Assembly: GCF_040438925.1 (NCBI RefSeq)
Contig: NZ_CP159258.1
Location: 3,920,001-3,984,000 of the forward strand
Direction of reading: 5' to 3'
From: Pseudomonas sp. MYb327
GTDB lineage: Bacteria > Pseudomonadota > Gammaproteobacteria > Pseudomonadales > Pseudomonadaceae
Length of the DNA: 64,000 bases
Shown here: positions 26,313 to 34,979 of the stretch, piece after piece
Layout: each line of letters starts with the position of its first letter
Position numbering within the stretch: the stretch's first letter is position 1
The notes under the pieces: generated by a model
Databases searched by the model: none
What the model was told of the DNA's origin: nothing
The model's input: only the letters and a program-made list of their open reading frames with translations
Translations under genes and position numbers: made by a program

Positions 26313-27665
26313 TTACAGACGACCCAGATCATTGACCAAAGCGAGCAACATCACTCCGACCACCAAACTGATACCGATCTGTATCCCCCAACCCTGCACC
26401 CGATCCGACAAGGGACGACCACGCGCCCACTCGATCAGATAAAACAACAAATGCCCCCCATCCAACACAGGAATGGGCAGCAAATTCAGAACGCCCAAGC
26501 TAATACTCAGATAAGCAAGGAAATTCAGGAAATCAGCGACACCCGACTGGGCCGAAGCGCCCGCCACTTTAGCAATGGTTATCGGTCCACTCAAGTTTTT
26601 TACCGAGAGCTCACCGAACAACATTTTCTTCAGCGAATCGAGGGTCAGAACGCTCATGGTCCAAGTGCGTCGAGCCCCCTCCCCAATCGCTGCCAAAGGA
26701 CCGTAGCTGACCTCTCGAACCATCTCCGGTGGCCAATCGACAGCCTTCACCCCCGCACCCAGATAACCACTCGGCGTTTTCTTGTCGCCACGCGCAGCCA
26801 GCGTGACAGGGACGTCGATTTGAGCAGCATCACGCTCTACCCGCAGCATGATTTTGGTATCAGGATGCATACGAACGGTATCGACCACCTGCTGCCAGTC
26901 ATCCAGCGACTTGCCGTCAAGTGCCAGCAAGCGGTCACCGGTTTTCAGTCCAGCCGCCTGGGCCGGGCCTTTCGGATCAATCTCAGCCAGGACCGGCGGC
27001 AATGCCGGACGCCAGGGACGAATACCCAGCGAGCGAATCGGATCCGGCTCGTCGGCCCCCTTGAGCCATTTATCCAGAGCCAGCTCACGTGGCGCGTCAA
27101 CCGTGGAGCCCTGATCACGAACCAACACTTGCAGGGAACCGCTCTCCCCAAGGCGACGGACCAGCTGTAAATTTACCGCCGCCCAGCCTGAAGTCGGCTC
27201 GCCGTCGATGGAGATAATTTCCTGGCCTGCATTCAAACCGGCCTTGGCGGCGATACTGCCCGTCTCTACAGCACCAATGACGGGGCGCACCTGCTCACTG
27301 CCGAGCATGGCCAGCACCCAGAAAAACGCCAATGCCAACAGAAAATTGGCAATCGGTCCCGCCGCCACGATGGCGATGCGCTGATGCACGGTTTTGCGGT
27401 TGAAGGATTGATCGAGCTGATCCGCAGGCACTTCGCCTTCACGCTCGTCGAGCATCTTTACGTAGCCACCCAGCGGAATGGCAGCCACCACGAATTCAGT
27501 ACCTTTCTTGTCGTGCCAGCGCAACAGCGGCATCCCGAAGCCCACGGAGAAGCGCAGCACTTTGACCCCACAGCGACGCGCGACCCAAAAATGGCCGAAC
27601 TCGTGGAAGGTAACCAGCACACCCAGAGCCACCAGGGTGCCGACAATCATATAGAGCGCGCTCAT
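26313..27665 (-). CDS. rseP: Site-2 regulated intramembrane protease RseP
   Basis: This inner-membrane zinc protease cleaves the anti-sigma factor of the envelope-stress sigma factor (MucA/AlgU in Pseudomonas, where it is also called MucP). It is 450 aa. The metal site HEFGH is at residues 21-25 in the first membrane helix. Two periplasmic PDZ domains occupy about 110-290, and the second metal motif is PVLDGGHLLF near residue 400. It lies between dxr (53-base gap) and bamA. Confidence 0.96.
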   Translation of the reverse strand: MSALYMIVGTLVALGVLVTFHEFGHFWVARRCGVKVLRFSVGFGMPLLRWHDKKGTEFVVAAIPLGGYVKMLDEREGEVPADQLDQSFNRKTVHQRIAIVAAGPIANFLLALAFFWVLAMLGSEQVRPVIGAVETGSIAAKAGLNAGQEIISIDGEPTSGWAAVNLQLVRRLGESGSLQVLVRDQGSTVDAPRELALDKWLKGADEPDPIRSLGIRPWRPALPPVLAEIDPKGPAQAAGLKTGDRLLALDGKSLDDWQQVVDTVRMHPDTKIMLRVERDAAQIDVPVTLAARGDKKTPSGYLGAGVKAVDWPPEMVREVSYGPLAAIGEGARRTWTMSVLTLDSLKKMLFGELSVKNLSGPITIAKVAGASAQSGVADFLNFLAYLSISLGVLNLLPIPVLDGGHLLFYLIEWARGRPLSDRVQGWGIQIGISLVVGVMLLALVNDLGRL

Positions 27666-27718
27666 CTACTTTCTCCGCATTCCTATCCGGTGCTGCACGG
27701 GCCAACACACTACAGCAG

Positions 27719-28909
27719 TTATCGCCCGTGACGACTCAACCATTGTTCGGCCAGCACACGCGCCTTCGCATCCGCCGTGAACACCGCCTCGAGATCTTCC
27801 ACCGCTACTACCGGCTCGATATTCAACACTTCCTCGATGATACTCGCGATTTCCGGATAACGGACCCGTCCGTCGAGAAAGGCCGCAACAGCCACCTCAT
27901 TCGCGGCATTCAGCATCGCCGGCGCACTGTTGCCGGCTTCGGCCGCCAAACGGGCCAGACGCAAGCAAGGGAACCGTTCTTCATCGGGCGCCTGGAAGTC
28001 CAGGCGCGCAATGGCAAACAGATCCAGCGGCGCCACGCCCGAATCGATCCGCTCTGGCCAGGCCAGCGCGTTGGCGATTGGCGTGCGCATGTCCGGATTG
28101 CCCAATTGGGCCAGTACCGAACCATCTATGTAATCAACCAGAGAATGAATCACGCTCTGCGGGTGAATCACCACTTCGACCTGAGATGGCTTCGCATCAA
28201 AAAGCCAACAGGCTTCTATCAGCTCCAACCCTTTGTTCATCATGCTGGCCGAATCGACCGAAATCTTGCGCCCCATGGACCAGTTCGGATGGGCGCACGC
28301 TTGCTCAGGTGAAACATGCGCCAACTCAGCCATGGGCGTCTGTCGGAACGGCCCACCAGAGGCTGTCAGCAAAATCCGACGCACGCCGACTTTGCCGAGA
28401 CCGCGGGCAAAATCCTGTGGCATGCACTGGAAAATGGCGTTGTGTTCACTGTCGATCGGCAGCAACACCGAACCACTCTTGCGCACCGCTTGCATGAACA
28501 ATGCACCGGACATCACCAGTGCTTCTTTGTTGGCCAGGAGAATCTTCTTGCCGGCCTCGACCGCCGCCAGGGTCGGACGCAACCCCGCCGCGCCGACGAT
28601 GGCCGCCATGACCGCATCGACTTCCGGATCGGCAGCGATCTGGCACAGACCTTCTTCCCCAACCAAAACACGGGTCGAAAGACCTGCCGCACGCAAATCA
28701 TCCTGCAGGGTTCGGGCAGCACCGGCTTCAGGCACTACGGCGAAACGCGGAACGTGACGCACACACAGCGCCAGCAACTCTCTCAACCGAGTGAAACCAC
28801 TCAGGGCGAACACTTGATATCGCTCGGGATGGCGAGCGATGACATCAAGCGTGCTCAAGCCAATCGAACCGGTGGCTCCCAGTACGGTAATCTGCTGCGG
28901 GCGACTCAC
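27719..28909 (-). CDS. dxr: 1-deoxy-D-xylulose 5-phosphate reductoisomerase
   Basis: Dxr is the committed step of the MEP isoprenoid pathway. It is 396 aa from a GTG that overlaps the cdsA stop (GTGA); an ATG five codons upstream is the alternative. The NADPH fold is [19 protein letters not shown]. Metal and substrate blocks include [12 protein letters not shown] and [17 protein letters not shown]. With ispD and ispF, three MEP genes lie in this window. Confidence 0.97.
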   Translation of the reverse strand: MSRPQQITVLGATGSIGLSTLDVIARHPERYQVFALSGFTRLRELLALCVRHVPRFAVVPEAGAARTLQDDLRAAGLSTRVLVGEEGLCQIAADPEVDAVMAAIVGAAGLRPTLAAVEAGKKILLANKEALVMSGALFMQAVRKSGSVLLPIDSEHNAIFQCMPQDFARGLGKVGVRRILLTASGGPFRQTPMAELAHVSPEQACAHPNWSMGRKISVDSASMMNKGLELIEACWLFDAKPSQVEVVIHPQSVIHSLVDYIDGSVLAQLGNPDMRTPIANALAWPERIDSGVAPLDLFAIARLDFQAPDEERFPCLRLARLAAEAGNSAPAMLNAANEVAVAAFLDGRVRYPEIASIIEEVLNIEPVVAVEDLEAVFTADAKARVLAEQWLSRHGR

Positions 28910-29712
28910 GGTGCTGCCATCCACAACAGCACGGCAAACACTGGAATCGCAGCGGTCAGGCTGTCAATTCGGTCGAGCACACCACCGTGACCCGGCAGTA
29001 AATTGCTGCTGTCCTTGATCCCGGACTGGCGCTTGAACATGCTCTCAGTGAGATCACCCACGACCGAGATAAACACGATCAAGGCGGCGCCGATCAAGCC
29101 CTTGAACAGTTCAGCAACGGTCCAGTCGCGGAAAAACCCGACGATTACAGTGATGACCAGACTCAGAGCCAAACCACCGTAGACACCTTCCCAGCTTTTG
29201 CCAGGACTGACTTGCGGCGCGAGCTTGCGCTTGCCGAAGGCCCGGCCGGAGAAATACGCGCCGATATCGGCACCCCAGACCAGCACCATCACCGCCATGA
29301 TCAGCCAGTTACCCAATGGGTATTGTTTGATCTGCACCAGGCCTTGCCAGGCCGGCAGCAAAATCAGCAATCCAATCACCAGCTTGCAGGCCGCACTGGC
29401 CCAATGCTCGCTGGACTGCGGATAAGTCAGCACCAGATAAGTCGCAATCCCCCACCAGATTACCGACGCACCCAATACCCATGGCGCGAGCCCGGGAAGC
29501 AGGTACATGACAAACAACATCAACGCGACGATAGCTGCGAATGCAACGCGAATCGGCTGCGCGGTAAAGCCTGCCAGGCGCGCCCATTCCCAGGCGCCGA
29601 GGGTCACGACCAGCCCGATGAACAGCGCGAAAGCCGCCCCCTCGAGCAGGAAAAAACCACACAAGGCAATCGGCAGCAGGATCAGTGCAGTGATGATTCG
29701 TTGTTTAAGCAT
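28906..29712 (-). CDS. cdsA: Phosphatidate cytidylyltransferase
   Basis: It makes CDP-diacylglycerol, the precursor of all phospholipids. It is 268 aa, very hydrophobic, with about eight membrane helices. The CDS signature is near the C-terminus: [19 protein letters not shown] followed by VLDRIDSL. Its ATG shares one base with the uppS stop (TAATG), and its end overlaps dxr by four bases. This tight packing joins lipid-carrier, phospholipid and isoprenoid synthesis in one unit. Confidence 0.97.
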   Translation of the reverse strand: MLKQRIITALILLPIALCGFFLLEGAAFALFIGLVVTLGAWEWARLAGFTAQPIRVAFAAIVALMLFVMYLLPGLAPWVLGASVIWWGIATYLVLTYPQSSEHWASAACKLVIGLLILLPAWQGLVQIKQYPLGNWLIMAVMVLVWGADIGAYFSGRAFGKRKLAPQVSPGKSWEGVYGGLALSLVITVIVGFFRDWTVAELFKGLIGAALIVFISVVGDLTESMFKRQSGIKDSSNLLPGHGGVLDRIDSLTAAIPVFAVLLWMAAP

Positions 29713-30467
29713 TAAACCCGGGCTCCAGCCTCGACCTGCTCGCTCGTTTTACCGAAGCGGCGCTGGCGAGATGCGAAATCGGCCAGCGCGTTACGCATGG
29801 CGTCGTGTTTGAAGTCCGGCCAGAACAGGTCGGAGAAATACAACTCGGCGTACGCCAGCTGCCACAGCAGGAAGTTACTGATGCGATGTTCGCCACCGGT
29901 ACGGATGCACAAGTCCGGCAACGGCAGATCGCCGGTAGCCAGACAGGTTTGCAGCAGTTCCGGGGTGATGTCTTCCGGACGCAGATGCCCGGCCTGAACT
30001 TCCCGCGCCAAGCGCTGCGCGGCTTGCGCGATATCCCACTGACCACCGTAGTTGGCAGCGATTTGCAGGACAAAACGATTGGCGCCGGCCGTCATTGACT
30101 CAGCCTCGCGCATCGCCGCCTGGAGCTCCGGATGAAAACGCGATCGGTCGCCAATGATGCGCAAACTGATGTTGTTTTCATTGAGGCGCTTGGCCTCGCG
30201 ACGCAAGGCCTTGAAGAACAGGTCCATCAAGGCACTGACTTCGTCGGCCGGGCGTTGCCAGTTCTCACTGGAAAACGCGAACAGGGTCAATACTTCGACC
30301 CCGGCCTCGGCACACACCTCGATAACTGCACGAACCGCATCCACGCCCGCTTTATGCCCGGCGACACCCGGCATAAAGCGTTTTTTCGCCCAGCGATTAT
30401 TACCATCCATGATAATCGCGACATGGCGCGGCACCGCGGACGGTGCAGCCTGCTTGGTCTTTTCCAT
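29712..30467 (-). CDS. uppS: Undecaprenyl diphosphate synthase (cis-prenyltransferase)
   Basis: It makes the C55 lipid carrier for peptidoglycan and O-antigen. It is 251 aa. The catalytic Asp is in HVAIIMDGNNRWAKKR, and FAFSSENWQRP and DLCIRTGGEHRISNFLLWQ are the other family motifs. It follows frr by 13 bases and overlaps cdsA by one base. Confidence 0.97.
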   Translation of the reverse strand: MEKTKQAAPSAVPRHVAIIMDGNNRWAKKRFMPGVAGHKAGVDAVRAVIEVCAEAGVEVLTLFAFSSENWQRPADEVSALMDLFFKALRREAKRLNENNISLRIIGDRSRFHPELQAAMREAESMTAGANRFVLQIAANYGGQWDIAQAAQRLAREVQAGHLRPEDITPELLQTCLATGDLPLPDLCIRTGGEHRISNFLLWQLAYAELYFSDLFWPDFKHDAMRNALADFASRQRRFGKTSEQVEAGARV

Positions 30468-30480
30468 GAAATCGCGACCC

Positions 30481-31038
30481 TTATACGGCCATCAGGTCTT
30501 TTTCTTTTTGCGCCAGGTTCGCGTCGATTTGAGCCACGTACTTCTTGGTCAGATCATCGATTTCGCTGGTTGCGCGACGCTCTTCGTCTTCGCTGATTTC
30601 CTTTTCCTTGACCAGGTCCTTCAGCGAGCTGTTGGCATCACGACGAATGTTGCGCACGGCAACACGGGCATCTTCAGCGACATCACGAGCCTGCTTGGTG
30701 AAGCCCTTACGGGTTTCCTCAGTCAGGGCGGGCATTGAGATCAGCAGCAACTCACCGAGGTTAGTCGGGTTGAGGTTCAAACCAGCGCTACCGATGGCCT
30801 TGTCGACGGCACCGAGCATGTTGCGCTCAAAGGCAACGACTTGCAGGGTACGGGCGTCTTTAACGGTGATGTTCGCCACTTGCTTGATCGGCGTGTCGGA
30901 GCCGTAGTACGGAACCATCACACCTTCGAGAATGCTCGGGTGCGCCTGGCCGGTACGAATACGACCGAAGTTGTGCGCCAGCGATTCCACGGATTTCTGC
31001 ATGCGCTCTTGAGCGTCTTTCTTGATTTCGTTGATCAT
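30481..31038 (-). CDS. frr: Ribosome recycling factor
   Basis: RRF splits the post-termination ribosome with EF-G. It is 185 aa, the standard length, beginning [20 protein letters not shown], with the conserved GRANPSxL region read as [18 protein letters not shown]. The start overlaps the pyrH stop by four bases (ATGA). The rpsB-tsf-pyrH-frr order is near universal in bacteria. Confidence 0.98.
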   Translation of the reverse strand: MINEIKKDAQERMQKSVESLAHNFGRIRTGQAHPSILEGVMVPYYGSDTPIKQVANITVKDARTLQVVAFERNMLGAVDKAIGSAGLNLNPTNLGELLLISMPALTEETRKGFTKQARDVAEDARVAVRNIRRDANSSLKDLVKEKEISEDEERRATSEIDDLTKKYVAQIDANLAQKEKDLMAV

Positions 31039-31778
31039 TGTTGGCCTTCCTCGATCAGGGTCCCTTCAGCGCCACCATGTACGATGTTCAGCAGGGCGCC
31101 GGGCTTGTTCATGTTAAATACGCGCAATGGCATCTTGTGGTCGCGGCACAGGCAAATCGCCGTCAGATCCATCACGCCCAGCTTGCGATCCAGCACTTCA
31201 TCGTAAGTCAGATGATCGAACTTCTCGGCATGCGGGTCTTTGAATGGGTCAGCGGTGTAGACGCCATCGACCTTGGTGGCCTTGAGCACGACATCGGCAT
31301 CGATTTCGATTGCACGCAGGCAGGCTGCCGAATCCGTGGTGAAGAAAGGGTTGCCGGTACCGGCCGCGAAAATCACCACGTCCTTGGAATTCAGGTGACG
31401 CATGGCCTTGCGGCGATCGTAGTGATCGGTCACGCCGACCATGGAAATGGCCGACATCACGATGGCCGAGATATTGGCACGTTCAAGCGCATCGCGCATG
31501 GCCAGGGCGTTCATCACAGTGGCCAGCATGCCCATGTGGTCGCCCGTGACCCGATCCATGCCGGCCTTGCTCAGCGCTTCACCACGGAACAGGTTACCGC
31601 CGCCGATCACCAGACCGACCTGGACGCCGATGCCGACCAACTGGCCAACTTCCAGCGCCATGCGATCCAGAACCTTCGGATCGATCCCGAACTCTTCCGA
31701 GCCCATCAGGGCCTCGCCGCTAAGCTTGAGTAGAATGCGTTTATAGCGAGCCTGATAACCACTGCCCTGCTGAGCCAT
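31035..31778 (-). CDS. pyrH: Uridylate kinase
   Basis: It phosphorylates UMP to UDP and feeds pyrimidine and sugar-nucleotide pools. It is 247 aa with an amino-acid-kinase fold. Blocks include [22 protein letters not shown] and [16 protein letters not shown]. It is coupled to frr by a four-base overlap. The 210 bases upstream, after tsf, contain a terminator, so a promoter for pyrH-frr likely lies there. Confidence 0.97.
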   Translation of the reverse strand: MAQQGSGYQARYKRILLKLSGEALMGSEEFGIDPKVLDRMALEVGQLVGIGVQVGLVIGGGNLFRGEALSKAGMDRVTGDHMGMLATVMNALAMRDALERANISAIVMSAISMVGVTDHYDRRKAMRHLNSKDVVIFAAGTGNPFFTTDSAACLRAIEIDADVVLKATKVDGVYTADPFKDPHAEKFDHLTYDEVLDRKLGVMDLTAICLCRDHKMPLRVFNMNKPGALLNIVHGGAEGTLIEEGQQ

Positions 31779-31932
31779 TGCGAATCTCTCCTGCGGCGTA
31801 TTTTAAAAATTCTTTGCGAGCTGTTTTCAGCTGGCGTTCACTCTAGCTTGGCGCTGCTTCAGCGCCATCGGAACATGGCTTTGTAAGCCAGTTCCAACAG
31901 GAAACCAATTAAAAATTGGCGCCCCATCTGAA

Positions 31933-31964
31933 AAGAGGCTGCGCGCGTGAGCGGGCAGCCTCTT
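31933..31964 (-). terminator. Hairpin terminator after tsf
   Basis: AAGAGGCTGC (31933-31942) pairs with GCAGCCTCTT (31955-31964), a 10-bp stem with a 12-base loop. On the minus strand it is followed by TTCAGATGG, so the T-tract is weak. It lies 24 bases after the tsf stop and probably ends the rpsB-tsf transcript. Confidence 0.65.
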
Positions 31965-31988
31965 CAGGGCGACAGTTAAAAAACTGTC

Positions 31989-32852
31989 TTATTGCTTGGC
32001 GGCAGCCAGCTGTGCAGCAACTTCTTCAGCGAAGTTGTCCACTGGCTTCTCGATGCCTTCGCCGACTTTGAAGTAGGTGAAGGAAACGATTTCAGCGCCG
32101 GCTTTCTTGGCCAGAGCACCAACGGTGACTTCTGGGTTCATCACGAAAGCTTGCTCTACCAGGCTGGCTTCAGCCAGGAACTTGGTGATACGGCCAGCGA
32201 TCATCTTCTCGACGATTTCAGCAGGCTTGCCTTTCATCTTGTCTTCGTTCAAAGACAGGAATACGGCTTTCTCACGCTCGATGGCTTCTGGCGAAACCTG
32301 CGATGGCAGCAGGAACTCAGGGTTGCTTGCCGCCACGTGCATGGCGATCTCTTTGGCCAGCTGAACATCGCCGCCCTTGAGAACAACAGCAACACCGATC
32401 TTGTTACCGTGCAGGTAGGTGCCGACAACGTCACCCTCTACGCGCACCAGGCGACGGATGTTGACGTTTTCGCCAACTTTGCCCACCAGGGCTTCACGAG
32501 CCGATTCCTGAGCGGCGATCAGCGGAGCTGCGTCGGTCAGTTTTTCGGCGAAGGCTTTTTCTACGCTGGCAGCTACGAAGTTCTTGAAGTCGTCTTGCAG
32601 GGCCAGGAAGTCGGTCTGCGAGTTAACTTCCAGCAGTACAGCGGACTTGTCGTCAGCCTTGATGGCGATTGCGCCTTCAGCGGCAACGTTGCCCGCTTTC
32701 TTGGCAGCCTTGATCGCGCCCGAAGCACGCATGTCATCAATGGCTTTTTCGATGTCGCCGCCAGCCTTGGTCAAGGCCTTTTTGCAGTCCATCATGCCTT
32801 CGCCAGTACGCTCGCGCAGTTCTTTGACCAACGCTGCAGTAATCTCTGCCAT
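31989..32852 (-). CDS. tsf: Translation elongation factor Ts
   Basis: EF-Ts recycles EF-Tu by nucleotide exchange. It is 287 aa from MAEITAALVKELRERTGEG; an upstream in-frame start adds 11 non-family residues. The TDF motif that contacts EF-Tu reads NSQTDFLALQDDF. It follows rpsB across a 190-base gap that contains a GC-rich hairpin, so its level can differ from rpsB. Confidence 0.98.
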   Translation of the reverse strand: MAEITAALVKELRERTGEGMMDCKKALTKAGGDIEKAIDDMRASGAIKAAKKAGNVAAEGAIAIKADDKSAVLLEVNSQTDFLALQDDFKNFVAASVEKAFAEKLTDAAPLIAAQESAREALVGKVGENVNIRRLVRVEGDVVGTYLHGNKIGVAVVLKGGDVQLAKEIAMHVAASNPEFLLPSQVSPEAIEREKAVFLSLNEDKMKGKPAEIVEKMIAGRITKFLAEASLVEQAFVMNPEVTVGALAKKAGAEIVSFTYFKVGEGIEKPVDNFAEEVAAQLAAAKQ

Positions 32853-32989
32853 TTCAAAATTCCTCTTGGATAGGTTATCAACCATTCCACCCGATCGAAC
32901 GGGCGTTCAATTCTTCCCGAACCACCTTTGTTAGCTGCCGCACGTTACAGATAGAGCAGTGGGCGCCGACAAATGGTTTTCGAGGTGGC

Positions 32990-33014
32990 AAAAAGGGGGC
33001 CAAGCCCCCTTTTT
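32990..33014 (-). terminator. GC-rich hairpin with T-tract between rpsB and tsf
   Basis: On the minus strand a perfect stem GGGGGC/GCCCCC, extended by five A-T pairs (AAAAAGGGGGC with its complement), closes a 3-base loop and ends in T residues. It lies about 30 bases after rpsB. Because rpsB and tsf are normally co-transcribed, it looks like an intercistronic attenuator as well as a terminator. Confidence 0.8.
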
Positions 33015-33042
33015 GCTTACTGAGTCAACGCCAGGGCGTCAA

Positions 33043-33780
33043 TTACTCAGCTGCAGCCTGAGTTTCTTCAGCTGCGAACTCTACGGTGCCGCCGGCAACG
33101 TTGTTGCGACCACGGATAACAGCGTCAGCCATCGAACCCATGTACAGCTGGATAGCGCGGATTGCGTCATCGTTACCTGGGATGATGTAGTCAACGCCTT
33201 CCGGGCTGCTGTTGGTATCGACTACGCCGATAACCGGGATGCCCAGCTTGTTGGCTTCGGTGATCGCGATGCGCTCGTGATCAACGTCGATAACGAACAG
33301 AGCGTCTGGCAGACCGCCCATGTCCTTGATACCACCCAGGGAACGATCCAGCTTTTCCAGGTCACGGGAGCGCATCAGCGCTTCTTTCTTGGTCAGCTTG
33401 GCGAAAGTACCGTCTTCGGCTTGCACTTCAAGGTCACGCAGACGCTTGATGGAAGCACGGATGGTTTTGAAGTTGGTCAGCATGCCGCCCAACCAGCGGT
33501 GATCGACGTACGGCGAACCGCAACGTGCTGCTTCTTCAGCAACGATCTTGCCAGCGGAACGCTTGGTGCCGACGAACAGAATCTTGTTTTTGCCCTGGGC
33601 CAGACGCTCTACGAAAGTCAGAGCTTCGTTGAACATTGGCAGGGTTTTTTCAAGGTTGATGATGTGGATCTTGTTACGCGCGCCGAAAATGTACTTACCC
33701 ATTTTCGGGTTCCAGTAACGGGTCTGGTGACCGAAGTGCACACCGGCCTTCAGCATATCGCGCATGTTGACTTGGGACAT
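33043..33780 (-). CDS. rpsB: 30S ribosomal protein S2
   Basis: Small-subunit protein S2. It is 245 aa, beginning [28 protein letters not shown]; the conserved block [19 protein letters not shown] and the acidic/Ala-rich tail [12 protein letters not shown] are typical. It is divergent from map across 371 bases. In gamma-proteobacteria S2 represses its own mRNA through the leader; a long structured leader is present here. Confidence 0.98.
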   Translation of the reverse strand: MSQVNMRDMLKAGVHFGHQTRYWNPKMGKYIFGARNKIHIINLEKTLPMFNEALTFVERLAQGKNKILFVGTKRSAGKIVAEEAARCGSPYVDHRWLGGMLTNFKTIRASIKRLRDLEVQAEDGTFAKLTKKEALMRSRDLEKLDRSLGGIKDMGGLPDALFVIDVDHERIAITEANKLGIPVIGVVDTNSSPEGVDYIIPGNDDAIRAIQLYMGSMADAVIRGRNNVAGGTVEFAAEETQAAAE

Positions 33781-33926
33781 GATAGTTCCTTAATAAGTCG
33801 GGTTTGGCCTCCACGTATCCCAATGACCAACCAGCAGCATTCAGCTGAAGGCACCCAGGTCATCGTGTCGACACGTGTGTGGATTTAGGCTTTTCGGGGC
33901 ATCCCCGGAAAGCGGCGCATTTTATA
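33781..33926 (-). promoter_or_regulatory. Candidate rpsB promoter and structured 5' leader
   Basis: A TATAAA -10 match lies at 33921-33926 on the minus strand, with TTCCGT 17 bases upstream as a poor -35. The predicted leader, about 130 bases, opens with a 9-bp hairpin (33891-33899 with 33903-33911, 3-base loop). It also contains a perfect 12-bp palindrome CGTGTCGACACG (33864-33875). Such a leader is expected for S2 autoregulation, but I see this only as structure; the promoter is a weak match. Confidence 0.4.
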
Positions 33927-34151
33927 TCACAAGGGAGAAAAAAACGGAACCCGGATTCTGAAATCCTCGCGAGCACGCGACTCCACCCCTTGGAATCCGC
34001 CCAGAATGCACCATTCTATAGAGAGAAGCGATGCACAGAGGCGCAGATTTGCGCTGATCGTCTGATAGAATCGCGTATTTCAGGGCTGCGGCGACCGATC
34101 GCGCACGCCCTTTTCGTCAAGAAAGCGCCATCGAGCGCAGAGAGAGCCTGT
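33927..34151. other. Rest of the rpsB-map divergent gap
   Basis: No coding sequence is supported here. It must contain the map promoter. A TAGAAT that could serve as a -10 lies at 34066-34071, but no -35 stands at the right spacing. A run of seven A residues precedes the rpsB promoter candidate. Nothing else stands out. Confidence 0.5.
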
Positions 34152-34934
34152 ATGACCGTCACCCTCAAAACCCCCGAGGACATCGCGAAAATGCGCGTTG
34201 CCGGCAAACTGGCGGCCGATGTGCTGGAAATGATTGCCGAACATGTCAAACCGGGCGTCACCACTGATCAGCTGAACCAGATCTGCCACGACTATATCGT
34301 CAACGAACAGCAAGCCATCCCTGCACCGCTTAACTACAAGGGCTATCCGAAGTCGATTTGCACGTCGATCAACCACGTGGTCTGCCACGGTATCCCGAAC
34401 GACAAGCCGTTGAAGGATGGCGACACCCTGAACATCGACGTCACCGTCATCAAGGACGGTTACCACGGCGACACCAGCCGCATGTTCCACGTCGGCAGCG
34501 TACCGGTCTGGGCCGAGCGCCTGTCGCAAGTGACGCAGGAATGCATGTACAAGGCGATCGAGATCGTCAAGCCCGGCTGCCGCCTCGGCGACATCGGCGA
34601 AATTATCCAGAAGCACGCTGAAAAGAACGGTTTCTCGGTAGTTCGCGAATTTTGCGGTCACGGTATCGGCAAGGTCTTCCACGAAGAGCCACAAATTCTG
34701 CACTACGGTCGCGCAGGCACCGGCATGGAGCTGCAAGCAGGCATGACCTTCACAATCGAGCCGATGATCAACCAGGGCAAAGCCGACACCAAGGTACTGG
34801 GCGACGGCTGGACCGCGATCACCAAGGACCGCAAGTTGTCGGCACAGTGGGAGCACACTCTGCTGGTCACCGAGACAGGCTACGAGATCTTCACCCTGCG
34901 CAGCGACGACACTATCGCGCGCGTTTCGGTCTGA
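34152..34934 (+). CDS. map: Methionine aminopeptidase, type I
   Basis: It removes the N-terminal Met from new proteins. It is 260 aa from MTVTLKTPEDIAKMRVAGKL; longer in-frame starts upstream translate the divergent gap and are not family-like. The dimetal ligands are in DVTVIKDGYHGDTSRMF (two Asp), FCGHGIG (His), FTIEPM (Glu) and QWEHTLLVTE (Glu). It precedes glnD by 45 bases, the usual map-glnD pairing. Confidence 0.97.
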   Translation: MTVTLKTPEDIAKMRVAGKLAADVLEMIAEHVKPGVTTDQLNQICHDYIVNEQQAIPAPLNYKGYPKSICTSINHVVCHGIPNDKPLKDGDTLNIDVTVIKDGYHGDTSRMFHVGSVPVWAERLSQVTQECMYKAIEIVKPGCRLGDIGEIIQKHAEKNGFSVVREFCGHGIGKVFHEEPQILHYGRAGTGMELQAGMTFTIEPMINQGKADTKVLGDGWTAITKDRKLSAQWEHTLLVTETGYEIFTLRSDDTIARVSV

Positions 34935-34979
34935 TCAACCCCGAACATTTCCCAGCCTTATTGAAAGGAAAGCCAATCG

